Assembly (NCBI RefSeq): GCF_016808335.1
Contig: NC_053150.1
Span: 48,106,119-48,170,118 of the forward strand
Length of the DNA stretch: 64,000 nucleotides
From: Panicum virgatum
Taxonomy: Eukaryota; Streptophyta; Magnoliopsida; Poales; Poaceae
Direction of reading: 5' to 3'
This document shows positions 54,141 to 64,000 of the stretch, piece after piece. Each line of letters starts with the position of its first letter. Position 1 is the stretch's first letter. The translations under genes and the position numbers were made by a program. The notes beneath the pieces are model-generated. The model saw only the letters and a program-made list of their open reading frames with translations. It had not been told where the DNA came from and ran no database searches.

Positions 54141-56968
54141 ATGTCGAGCAAGCTTCATTTTCAAGTTTATTATGGTGACTACTATATTTCTCATGATGCG
54201 TATGGAGTAGATCTATCAGTTTTTGAACGAAGAGAGTGCAGAATAGATAAACCCTTAGAGAGGAGTTTTGGTTCCATACGCAAATGGCTTCACGAGATAT
54301 TCAATGTGAATCCAAAGACTCATTTCCTAACCGTTCAGACTGTGACGAATTTGGGAACTGAAGGGGATTTCTAGGAATTGATGCTTATAGCAAACACCGA
54401 AGAATGTCGGACTTACATGCAAGCAGCTCTTGACCGCGGGTGGCCTCTTGCAATGCTAATTCAGATTCACCAGAAGGCAGCCTATTTCGGTGAAGGGTCA
54501 ACAAGTACATCATCTCATATAAACCAAGAGTGGAACAAGAAAATGAAGATCAGAACATGCATGTCACAGAACCTGAGCCGCAAGGTATAGCTGATCAGGT
54601 AGGAGAAAAAGAAGATCAGAACGTGCATGTCATTCAACCTGAGCCGCAAGGTTTACCTGATGAGGGGGAGCGGATACCTGGAATAGTGGAAGCTGTACAG
54701 AATAAAGACCAAGAGGCTCGAATGATGGAAGAATGTGGGGACTCATCAGACGATGAGGACTACCCGTTGCTAGGTGAATGGCGAGACAAGGGTTTTGGAA
54801 ATCCAGTGATACAGGATATTAGGAGTAATGAGTACGAATACAGAGAGAATGAGGTTGTACAGGGGGCAAAGTATCCTAGCATTGAAGCTGTGAAAGATGC
54901 TGTGAAGTTTTGGGCTATATCGTTGAGGAAGGAATTCAGAGTTGTGAAATCTAGCAGCAAAGAATATGAGGTGAAGTGTGTCAATGGCGATTAGGGATGG
55001 CAATTGCACCCGCGGATGCGGGTATCCGCGGATTTTAGACCCGATGGGTGCGGGTGCGGGTCCGATATTCCACCCGTGGATGGACCCGCACCCGCACCCG
55101 CAATATGCGGGTGCGGGTGCGGGTTTGAGATTCCACCCGCGGGTGGACCCGCACCCATCCGCAAATAAAGAAATCCTAGCCCAACGTGCTTAGGTAAGTC
55201 TTAGACCAACTATCCTAACTATAAAATGAGTACAAAAACTTATGAATTTATTGTTAGTTTGTCTTTATTACTTTGAACTTATGAATTTGTTGTTAATTTG
55301 CTCTTATTATTTATAGAAATTTGATGTTTGACTATTTAAATTGACGAATTTGTGTATTTTTATTATATATGTTGTCACACCCGCGGGCACCCGAAACCCG
55401 CCCGAAACCCGTGGGTGCGGATGTGGGTGCAGAAATGCACCCGCGGGTCTACCTGTGGGTGGGTTTTTTCCAACCCCGCGGGTTTGCCCGCGGGCGGGTT
55501 TTCACCAAACCCGCACCCGCATCCGCGGGTGCCATCCCTAATGGCGATTGTACATGGCGAGTACATGCCTACAAGGGCAAGTACAAAATACACTGGGAGT
55601 GTTCAATTGTTACACCACATACATGTAGATTAACTGCTCTTGCGCAAACTCACCGTAACATCACATCCACTTTCGTGGCCAAGAAGATGTACGGGGTGAT
55701 TCTGGATAAAATTGATTATGAGCCAAAATTGATAATTAGGGACATCGACGACCGTTTTCAATACAAAATCAGCTATGCAAAGGCTTGGCGGGCAAAACAA
55801 AAGGCCTGATGTTTGCCTCATCAGTGACAGACATGCAGGTCTTCTAGCAGTAATAAGGCAACTACATGAAGGAAGTCGAGGACAACTTCCTCTATAGCCA
55901 GATGTTGTGAGTAGGTGGTGCATAAGACATATGGGTGCAAACTTTTATGAGCGCTTGAAGAATAAGGAACTTATGAATTTATTCAAGAGGTTGTGCACTC
56001 AGAATCAGCAGCGGAAGTTTGATGCATTGTGGCAGGTACTAGATAACATGTGCGCTGAGCTGCTAAAGGAACAGGCCTCAACCTCCAGCCGGAGACGTTC
56101 CGGCGGCGGACCTTTCACACAGTGGATTAAGGATGCACCTAAGGAGAAGTGATCAATTCTATACGACACTGGTGGTCGTCGACATGGGATCGAGACAACC
56201 AACCACGCAGAGTGTTACAATATGGTAATGCGTCATGTTCGTGGATTTCCTCTTGTTGGCATAGTTGAGTTCATCATGCACGGATGCACAAGGTACTTCA
56301 GAGAGCGGTACCAGGCAGCTGCTGTCTTACTTAATGATCCAGTAGTGATTTTTTGTAATAGGGTCACTAACTACATGAAAGAAAAGATTGAAAAGGCTTA
56401 AAATCACAGAGTGGTCTCCATGGGCACAAAGGATCAAAGGTTTGAGGTTTCATGCAAGGACAGGACAGGGCAGGGTGTCCGCAGATAAAGGGTCGTTCAG
56501 GACTGCTTGATAACGCCGGAAGGCAAGGTTTTTTGCAGATGCAAGAAGCCACAGCTTCTTCACTTACCATGCTCCTGTGTCATTGCGGCATGTTCAGAAT
56601 CTGAGTTGGATCCTGGGGTTTTTGTTTTAGACTATTACAAAAAAAAACCCGCTGTGCACACTTGGGGCCATGAGATATATGTCATAGGCAGTCTGGGATC
56701 ATTCACTACACCAAATATCTCTCCAATATACATTCCCAATCCAGATGCTAGGAGAGGGGTAGGTCGACGGCAAACACTTCGTATCCGTAACGGAATGGAT
56801 GAGTCTGAGGCAGGAAAGAAGAAAAAACGATGCAACCTGTGTGGAGCAGATGGTCACACTTACAAGAAGTGCCCTAAAATGCGAGAAGATAATGCTGGTG
56901 CTGAGGTTGGACCTTCTGGAAATCCCACCGATGGATTGCCTCCGGATTTTGGAGATCGTCGCGTCTAG
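54141..56968 (+). pseudogene. mudrA-like MULE transposase, broken
   Basis: The ATG follows the TIR 5'-UTR intron acceptor by 2 nt. Domains in order: N-terminal acidic region; MuDR DNA-binding domain (YPSIEAVKDAVKFWAI then FRVVKSSSKEYEVKC, continuing CTWRVHA after the MITE); end of the DDE core (DVCLISDRHAGLL, RWCIRHMGANF); SWIM-type zinc finger near 56530; CCHC knuckle CX2CX4HX4C (CNLCGADGHTYKKC) near 56835. Damage: stop at 54372-54374, frameshift near 54520, MITE insertion, deletion of the first part of the catalytic core at about 55808, and stops near 55898, 56150, 56399 and 56486. The SWIM motif reads CSC where the family usually has CSH. Not functional. Confidence 0.82.
54992..55540. mobile_element. 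hAT-like MITE (549 bp) in the transposase gene
   Basis: Inverted termini TAGGGATGGCA with continuing CACCCGCGGATGCGGGT similarity, and an exact 8-bp duplication ATGGCGAT at 54984-54991 and 55541-55548. An 8-bp duplication and this terminus are typical of hAT MITEs. The ends are rich in GGGTGC/GCACCC repeats. Removing it restores the transposase frame (VNGD/CTWRV). Confidence 0.85.
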
Positions 56969-57396
56969 ATTTCGTTATGTGTGCATATGTATTTGAACCA
57001 AATGTATGGATATGTATTCCGATCTGTATGTGATAATTACATTTCGTTATGTATGGATATGTATTTGCACTAGATTGTAGCATGTAATATTATGAAGGTA
57101 TTTGTGTAGTAAGATTTCTTGGTTGCAATTCTAAATATGTAGGTTGGTTCAATTAGATTGCTCACTGAATATAGTGTACTGAAAATAGAAGGGTAGTTGC
57201 GAATCATAAATTTTCGGTTTGCAATACAGTTTTGTAAACAATGCTACGATTACAAAGCAGAGGCCTAATGCGTTCGTACTACTAGGTACTTGAACAATGA
57301 AAAGCATGGCATGTGCAACACGATAACCTCGTGTTGTGAGTAAACCTAACATGCCTTAGGAAATGTAAAATGCCGGGATTACATGGCGGTGCTTTA
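56969..57396. other. Spacer between the convergent MULE genes
   Basis: About 430 bp of AT-rich sequence, the shared 3' region of the two convergent genes, with a GTATGGATATGTATT repeat near 57000-57060. No frame of interest. Confidence 0.4.
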
Positions 57397-57980
57397 CTAA
57401 GTGCACTGGGGATATTTTCCCTTCCTAATAGCTTCAGACCCTGCTTCCTTAGCACGACGGGCCCTCTCTCGCTTCCTCTCCCTATCAGCTTCACATTCCT
57501 CTGCCTTCTGACGTTCCACTTCTGCAATCCTCTTCTGAATCTCTTCCAGGTTTTTCTTGCGCTTCTCCTCCATCTGTTCTTCATGCAGCATTCGTTGCCA
57601 CCTTTGTGCAGTCCACCTTGCTTGACGCTCCACGTGGTCCTTATCCTGCTGAGATTGCTCGGTGTCTAACCACTGCACGAAATCACATAGAGGCGGTGGA
57701 GTCTTTCCCCAAATCATGTTAGAAGTCATTACTAGATCTGAAAGTGACAAACTCTGATAGTGTTTTGTAGTACCTTTGCTCGGTTCTTGCCGTAATACTT
57801 GGGCGGGTCGTACTCATAATTCTCGCACATGAAGAACCTCTTGCCAAAGTCGTCCCAAAAAACCCTTGATTTCATTAGTTTGCACAAGGATCCGCAAAAA
57901 CACATAGGCACCTGGACTCCTTGGGGGACTGTTTTCGTCACCTTACTCCATGGAATGTAGGTGGATCCTGAGGATGCCAT
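57397..57980 (-). CDS. GRF-type zinc finger / coiled-coil protein, intact second gene of the MULE
   Basis: Exons 57980-57774 and 57702-57397 join in phase across a 71-bp GT-AG intron to 170 aa. The N-terminal half is a plant GRF-type finger: VPMCFCGSLCK (Cys27, Cys29, Cys33) and GKRFFMC (Gly46-Cys52). The motif PPPLCDFVQWLD follows, then about 60 residues of Glu/Arg/Lys-rich coiled coil. A 5'-UTR intron (57992-58391) links it to the right TIR promoter. It has no stop or shift, in contrast with the transposase. GRF fingers bind single-stranded or structured nucleic acid in other proteins, so a role at transposon ends or in transposase assistance is possible but unproven. The family is repeated in grass genomes (recollection). 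Confidence 0.8.
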
Positions 57981-57991
57981 GGTGTTGAGCC

Positions 57992-58391
57992 CTGGCAATC
58001 ACAAGTGAGCAATCAGATTGCTAATATACTATATCAGCGCTAATCATTATCAGTAACTACAACTAAATGTACCACTAATCACTCCTAATAATAATTAAAC
58101 TGATTGCTAAACTACTGTTTCAACAAAATACTTTCTACAATTTTCTAATTTTTTTAATATTATCTTCCAATTTTTAAGACTTTCTAATACTTCTCTAACA
58201 ATTTTCTAGTACTTTCTAATACTTAATCTAACACTAAATGTACTGTATCAACGCTAATCATTACAAGTAACTGCACCTAAATGTACCACTAATCACTCCT
58301 AGCAATAATTAAATTGATTGCTAATCTACTGTTTCAATAAAAAATAATTACAATATAATCTATTTGTAAAGCGTAGAAGAATTTTGGTTAC
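57992..58391 (-). other. 5'-UTR intron of the GRF gene
   Basis: AT-rich 400-bp intron from the TIR donor to the acceptor TTGCCAG at 57992. It contains a ~70-bp near-direct repeat (AATCATTA...GTACCACTAATCACTCCTA at 58041 and 58254). Confidence 0.5.
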
Positions 58392-58502
58392 CTGCAGTCG
58401 CCGGCTCGAAAATCCAGCAGGGCTTCGCCTCTCTCCCCCTCCCTCTTTTTTCTTGGTTTCTGGAATTTTAGTGATGCAAATGAGGGGTGGGGGGACCAGC
58501 CA

Positions 58503-58518
58503 ACCCTTATATAAGGGT
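58503..58518. promoter_or_regulatory. Palindromic TATA region, right TIR
   Basis: Identical 16-bp palindrome to that in the left TIR, mirrored in position. The donor CAG/GTAACC follows on the minus strand at 58392/58391, feeding the GRF gene. Confidence 0.7.
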
Positions 58519-58805
58519 GGGAGAGCCGGTGGCCCTGGTCCGCTGCCGGGCGACCGGCCCCCAGGGATCTGCGCGCAAATATTTTTGCAAAAGTTTTTGC
58601 ACAAAAGCCCCTGCCGCCCCGCAGTGGGGCGACCAGGTCCCGGCCGCCCGGCAGTGGGCCAGCCGGGGTATATTCCTATAAATTTCGAAAACGAAAATAA
58701 AAAATAAAAAAATAAAAAAACCACCAATTTTCCCCGTGGAATAGCCCCCGGCCTCAAGACATCGGGCAGAGCTCCCCCGTCTCGTCTTCCCGAGGACCCC
58801 GCCGC

Positions 58806-60610
58806 CGCCGCCACATGCCGATCTCCCCCTCCAACGTCGCCTCTGCAGCTTCTCCTCCACCATAGACTCTTATCCGCTGCCACCTCCACCTCCGCATCAG
58901 GTGAATCCACCTTCGTCCTCTTCTCCCTGGCCTCCGCTAGGGTTTCTCCTCTCTCACACACCTTTTCTGTAGATCCTGCAGAGGAAGACTGCGGCCACGA
59001 GCGGATCTGTGAGCAGATGATCTGACACACGCTCCTCTCCCTCCTCCCTAACCTCTCCCAGGTAGACCTCTCGCTCCAGGTACGGCCCTGTTGCCGTGCA
59101 TCTTGCAGTTCATGATGTTTGTCCATGTTTATTTGCCTTAGATTCGGTTGAATCAAAGCATAATCGAACTTTCCTTGAGACAAAATCCACATTTGACCAC
59201 TCAAAATCCACATTTGAATACTCAATCGTGTTCAATCATAGTAGTGTCAGAAAATAATTTTGCCTCTACGAGTTCTCATAATGTTTGATCATCTGCTGAT
59301 GAGCAGTTTATCTCTATATTCCATTTTTTATTTAAAATTTATTGTGCTAGTTTTAGTGCGGATGGATGATTAACTAGGGAAAAAAGAGTTGAGTTACATT
59401 TTCCAAGAACTGATGTATGTCCCCCAATGAAAAATCTGGTGTGCTAGTTTTATTATAGGGAAAAGAAGAGTTTGATTTTGTAGCACATTTCGGATGACCA
59501 CTGGTGTGGATTGCTTAGTCTTATAGCTGTGTAAGTAGTAGTATTGCTATGATTCACAGATGGCTAACTCATAAACTGCAGGAGTATAGCCTCGAAATTC
59601 TTAAAGCGAATGGTGCATTGTACAACCTGCTCTTTTAAGTTAACAGCTGACCTTTTAAATTTGATGTTAAGTAAAATCATACTGTATGTGTGCTACGAAA
59701 AATGCATATAGAAAGCTAACAGCTTTTTAAATCTGAGTTAACATGTCGCCATTTTCTTTTGTTATTTGCAGTGTACTTGGTGGTAACCAATGCATGATCT
59801 TGCACTGGTTTGATGGCCACATCAAACAGAGGTGTGGTGAATTAATTTTGATAGTGCCAGACTAGTTTTAGGAAGCAGTATGACCTGGTTTGCCTATATA
59901 TACTAGTACAGTTTAACTACATGTATTGTTGATTTTTTTTCTGTTGCAAGTTAACATCATCCCTATCGTGGTATTGTAGAGTCCAAGAAGAAGGCTACAT
60001 TTTTTGGGCTAATTTCTTTGATTTATATGGTTGATTGCATGATTGAAGCTCATGCTTTACTTGCTCATCTAGTTTGTACAATTTTTACATTGAGGAACAC
60101 ATACTCGGATTTGTGAATTCATCTATGATGTGGTCTTTCGATATAATTAACTTGGTGCTGGATATTTACACTTTATGAACCTTCTGCTGCTGAAATAGCT
60201 GAATTATTTCACAATTTTTTTTATGTTAGCACTGCAGTGCGTTTGGTGGAAGCAATACATGATCTGAGAGAAAAAAATGAAGTGGTGCATATTGTGCTGA
60301 ATCAACATGGCAGTTTACCAGACCTTTTGATGCTCCGCACATATGTTCTTTGTATCATGCAAGTATGTGGTATTGTATGACTGTAGAAATTCTGAAAAAT
60401 TGTAGCCCTTCTCAATATTGTAACCTCTGTTGCTGTGGTAGACAACTTGTGAGTGTAAGAAGTTGTAAGAACCTATATATGAACAAGATATTTTGTTTTT
60501 TAAATATGTAAGGGTGCAGCAAAGTATTATCGGAATTTTGTTTGTGTACTGCTGGTGAATATCCACATGTTGTCAGATCTTTTTACTTTTTTCTGATATT
60601 CTGAGCATAT
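58806..60610 (+). other. Gene-like leader and intronic sequence, no coding frame
   Basis: A GC-rich, CT-rich stretch (58,800-59,100) resembles a plant 5' UTR with possible donors (ATCAG/GTGAAT, TCCAG/GTACGG). AT-rich, intron-like DNA follows. Two similar exon-like segments follow AG acceptors: GCAGTGTACTTGGTGGTAACC (59770) and GCAGTGCGTTTGGTGGAAGC (60233). No open coding frame spans them. This may be a non-coding transcript or a captured 5' gene fragment. Confidence 0.35.
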
Positions 60611-60788
60611 ATTTGTATCTAGGGATTTCTATCCCTTGTCTTCTAAACAGCTGCAGGGAATAAACCCCGGATGGGGATTCCTCCCCACGGAACTGAAGGG
60701 GATTACCATCTGCGGGGATTATCCCCCTTGGGGGTTTCTGTCCCTGGATGTCCTTCCCTCTGCTGGCAAACTAGGCCTGAGGTTTATC
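60611..60788 (-). other. Terminal segment with GGCCTAGTTTG(C)CA end
   Basis: Read on the minus strand the segment begins AGGCCTAGTTTGCCAGCA, inverted to AGGCCTAGTTTGGCAACA at 53512. Both are flanked by CTGAG (53508-53512 and 60780-60784 in overlapping register). Interior CCCC/GGGG-rich blocks resemble subterminal hairpins of a DNA transposon. Confidence 0.4.
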
Positions 60789-63765
60789 TATGAGGAACCG
60801 TCCAAATTATCTCGACTAAACTGGGTCATCATCCATTGATCAACTCAGCTTAAGCGAAATAATCCCGGTGGTCCCCGGTATGCGCCACGAACAACGCCCA
60901 GGATCAAATCGCATACCGTTTGTTCACATCATAGCAACCATTACAAGGATACATATGAGAGCAAAATTTTAAATTTTGATTACAAGTCTTAGTTATCTTA
61001 CAAAAACACATGAAGTTAACTATACCATAAGCAACTAAACATGAGGACTTTCAGCATTTATAGGTTCTTTACAAACTAAGGTGTATCCTAGGTCTAAGTG
61101 GATAATCTACCATGTTTTTCTTAGATTCAGAGTCTAAACGCAGCGGATATTTAGAGAGTATTAGATAGCAATAATGATGTCCTTGCCCATAAGACACCAC
61201 TTGCATAAGCTTTGAGCGAGTTCCACCGTCCATCCACTTTGCCGGCTCCGGCGGGAAGAACGTGGCGGTCACTCCTTAGAAGAGACCCTGCAAAACAACT
61301 TAACGGCAGGACCGTAAGTACATTTCGTACTTGCAGGACTTATCCAAAATACTATACATTTGGTGGATGCATGAGGCTAGTCAAAATTTAACATTAATAT
61401 ATAAAAGTGCGAGCATAGTTGTCAAGTGAATAAGCAAAAGACATGGCATCTAATATTTCTATATCAAGCACCAATACAATTGCATAAGTAAAGTGATCAG
61501 GTAATCATGAACTCAATCTTCCTTGAACTCCATCACGAGACTCTACATTGGAGCGAACCTCAGAGAGCGTGCTCCCTGATCGAGAGCGCGGCTATTGCAA
61601 TAGATTAATATCCTGCAGGGGTGTACAACTTTTCCCACACGACACGAGACCATAGGCCATACTACCCGTCGGTCCATAAGCAATGATTCACGTGTCAACC
61701 GTTCGCATACCCATCCCCAACGCTGAGACGAATGGCCGGGATGGACAGGTGCAACGGAACCGCCGACTACACCCCATCACAAACCGCGCCGAATCCTCTC
61801 AGTGAAAGGTGCGCGTATGGTACTGAGCTTACCATCCCATTATAAAGCATGTGGTTTGTACGGAAAAGTGCTCGAGAAACCGGCATCCAAAGAGACGGTC
61901 CTTAACCAACTCTAGCAAGCCTAAACCATTTGGATTCCACTTCCAACATGGCCCTACCACACTTGCTCAAGTCTCGATCCATCATTCATACCTTGTTCAT
62001 GTTTTAATCTTTCTCATCTACTCAAGTATATTTAAGCAAACACCCTATAACTCGTGAGTGATGGTGACATTGCCATCTCTCGACTTCTACCGTAAGCTAA
62101 GCATGACTAAGCAAATTAATTCGAGAAGTCTAAGCATACATACTTTACCTAGTATAAGTTGTTCTAGAGCTATAAGGGAAACATGCCGAGTGGGTTCTAC
62201 ACAAATCACATGACTAGATATGGTTAAGCCCATGCACAAGCAATACTTTATAATAGCAAATTAAGAATTCAAAAGTAAGGTTTGAGATACATAGGTGCCT
62301 ACCTTGGTACTCCGCAACCGCGACACTCCGAAACGTCATCCTCTAAGAAAGTAGACAAATGCATGAATTAGAAAGGATGCCAATGCATATGCTTATGATG
62401 AATTAGAAAAGATGACATGAATGCATATGCTTATGAGATGCAATGACTTATGAGAGGCATGATTTATTAGTGCTAAACCATGATAAAAGAGGCTAAATAT
62501 ATAATATATATGGGGATCAAGTATAACTAAAAGCAATGGGATTAAATGACTATCAAAGGGCCATAATATAGGAGTTCCCGGACACTCCGAACTTCAGTCC
62601 GAACACTCCGGACAGACAACCCCGGATAGTCCGGTCCCCGGACTTTTTTACAGTAACCACAGACTTTCCGGCAGCTCGGCGTATGAACATTGAAAACTCC
62701 GTTCCCGGCGATTCCGACCTCGGTTTGGGGTGAGGTTTGTTTCTAAAGGTTCGTAGGAACGCGGGGAGTCTATTTTGATAGCTAAATCCAACATGCATTG
62801 AGGTTTGAGAGCTCTAGGTCATTAATGGTGAGAGGGGCTCTAATGGCTCCAACCTAGGGTAATGGGGATAGATCGGGGAAGGGATGGGCTTACCGGCGAC
62901 AAGTGCAACACTAGCAAGGTCTTGAAGATGGTGGTGAGGGCTTGGTGCAGCTCGAACTTGTCCTCCTTGCTTGGGGCTTGAAGAAGAGGAAGAGGCTTAG
63001 GGTTTGCCTTCTCCTTGGTCTCCGGCGAGGAAGAGGTGGCCGAGGTGGTGGAGAAGCTCGTCGGCGTCGTCCTCCGGCGATCCTCCGGCGAAGTGGAGGG
63101 CTTCAATGGTGGGGGAGAGGTGAGAGCCCCTCCATGGCTTGGTTGGGGAAGAGAGCAAGGAGAGGGAGAGAGTGTTCCGTGAATGGGGGGTGAGAAAGAG
63201 GGCAAGGGGGTGCCCTGGTGGGTGTAGGGCTCAGGCTGATGCGTGGGGCCGGTGGGGGCACGTGGTGTCCATGTGCTGCGTGTTTGACACGTACTCAATT
63301 TGCAATACCCGGATACTCCGGACGGAAAAGTTTTTCTCCAATCTCCAAAACTAATCTTTTAAGCCTCCAAAAATTCTACCAATTTTTGTGTTCATACTAG
63401 AAATCAAGAGCAACCCATTTTACTTGGAACTTTTAGAAAAACTATTATAGATTTGAAATGAAAATTCTTCCCGAAATGCTATTTCTGGGTTTTCGGCTAA
63501 GCTGTTTGGCTTCAAGACGGTTTCCTAAAATTCGGAAAAATCACCTAAATTCAAGTTTTTGAAAGTAGTATTTTATCAAAGCAATTCCCAACATAAGTCA
63601 TATAATGAAAATACAAGTTGCTTCCCAAAGCATGAATTCAAAATGCATTAATAATTCAAAATTAAATTCAAATGCATTCAAATGAAGTATGAAAATTTTT
63701 ATGAATGCTATCAAGAATATTCACGATGCAATGCTTAACATGATAATTACATTTGGGTCGTTACG
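60789..63765 (+). mobile_element. Gypsy-type solo LTR 2 (2,977 bp)
   Basis: TTATC at 60784-60788 and 63766-63770 is a perfect 5-bp target duplication. The ends are degraded (TATGAGGAACCG...GTCGTTACG, where the relative at 29873 has TGTAACAGAACCG...GTGTTACA). Internal organisation parallels that LTR: AAACTGG near the start, a CACACGACAC block in the middle, a GC-rich 3' third. No internal domain remains. Frames such as 62840-63298 (-) are not genes. Confidence 0.72.
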
Positions 63766-63770
63766 TTATC

Positions 63771-64000
63771 GATTGCCCAAAGCTTTATACTCTGCTAAGA
63801 AGGGTCTTCTCGAATTCACTCTCTAGTTTACTTCTTTTTTTTGGTTGAAATGAGTCTCCATTTCTGGCATTTAACACACTGATGAGAAGCCAAAGTTTGA
63901 ATATTCTTTACCGGTTTGATGGTTTGACAAAATGGCTTTTACCATATGTAAATTTTGTTCCCTATCAAAATTTCCATTCTTATAAATGAACTCTGGCTTT
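63771..64000. other. Window end, nothing recognised
   Basis: AT-rich sequence after the solo LTR, the pre-insertion host sequence. No frame or repeat seen. Confidence 0.3.

Larger units (their letters stand above)
53513..58805. mobile_element. Two-gene Mutator-like element (MULE) with long TIRs
   Basis: The left arm (about 53,660-54,117) and right arm (about 58,297-58,720) are inverted repeats of ~430 bp with only scattered differences; weaker similarity continues outward to about 53,513 and 58,805. Inside are a mudrA-like transposase (+) and, convergently, a GRF zinc-finger gene (-), the layout of maize MuDR with a different second gene. Each TIR holds the 16-bp palindrome ACCCTTATATAAGGGT and a 5'-UTR splice donor. 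No clear 9-bp target duplication was found, so the exact ends are uncertain. Confidence 0.82.

Noticed and set aside
58326..59225. 299-codon minus-strand frame across the right TIR
   Set aside because: It mixes gene-like leader, TIR and the GRF 5'-UTR exon and overlaps the splice donor; no domain.
62840..63298. 152-codon Pro/Ser/Thr-rich minus-strand frame
   Set aside because: It falls in the GC-rich part of solo LTR 2, with no homologue motif or splice context.

Overview
The window is nuclear DNA of a grass (Poaceae). The evidence is split genes with GT-AG introns, GC-rich first exons, and densely nested grass-type transposons: a Sirevirus-class Copia element, plant L1 LINEs with an RNase H tail, a MULE, a hAT-like MITE, a Stowaway-like MITE and long-LTR Gypsy solo LTRs. 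I cannot name the species from sequence alone. There is no CRISPR array, operon or other prokaryotic feature.

Host genes, left to right: a 5' portion of a FAR1-related gene (807-~2475, +), broken inside its fourth exon; a small unrecognised three-exon gene (6338-3788, -, 111 aa) whose first intron holds a solo LTR; a possible first exon with one membrane segment (9073-9303, +); a complete four-exon CW/methyl-CpG-binding-domain gene (12150-14161, +, 286 aa); a chloroplast-type Fe superoxide dismutase gene (33926-36883, +) whose first exon is interrupted by a ~0.88 kb TIR transposon; a complete 55-aa cysteine-rich CYSTM gene (44659-42936, -) found by joining two short exons; a relic of an MBD last exon (~52055-52215); and a BAHD acyltransferase remnant lacking its HxxxD half (52410-53276).

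Mobile DNA fills most of the rest. At 15.4-33.6 kb one L1 LINE is split twice. An 11,509-bp Copia/Sirevirus with 2,020-bp LTRs that look identical, intact gag and pol and TSD TACTG sits in its zinc-finger region. A 3,073-bp Gypsy solo LTR with TSD GGTTC sits just before its RNase H. Removing both rejoins the LINE reading frame at each site. At 39.4-42.9 kb a second LINE keeps an open 1,162-codon frame, and its poly-A ends 27 bp from the CYSTM stop codon. At 43.3-51.7 kb at least four copies of a GC-rich ~1 kb unit each carry a perfect hairpin; one copy lies in the CYSTM intron and another is split by a third LINE. At 53.5-58.8 kb lies a two-gene MULE. Its long TIRs each contain the same 16-bp palindromic TATA region and a 5'-UTR intron donor. 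The left TIR drives a mudrA-like transposase, now broken and hit by a hAT-like MITE. The right TIR drives a convergent GRF-zinc-finger/coiled-coil gene that is still intact. A second long Gypsy solo LTR (60789-63765) closes the window.

The strongest leads are the GRF-gene MULE, the transposon inside the SOD transit-peptide exon, the young Sirevirus, the hairpin-bearing repeat family and the two small hidden genes. All identifications come from reading motifs and junctions by eye; no database search or alignment was run.
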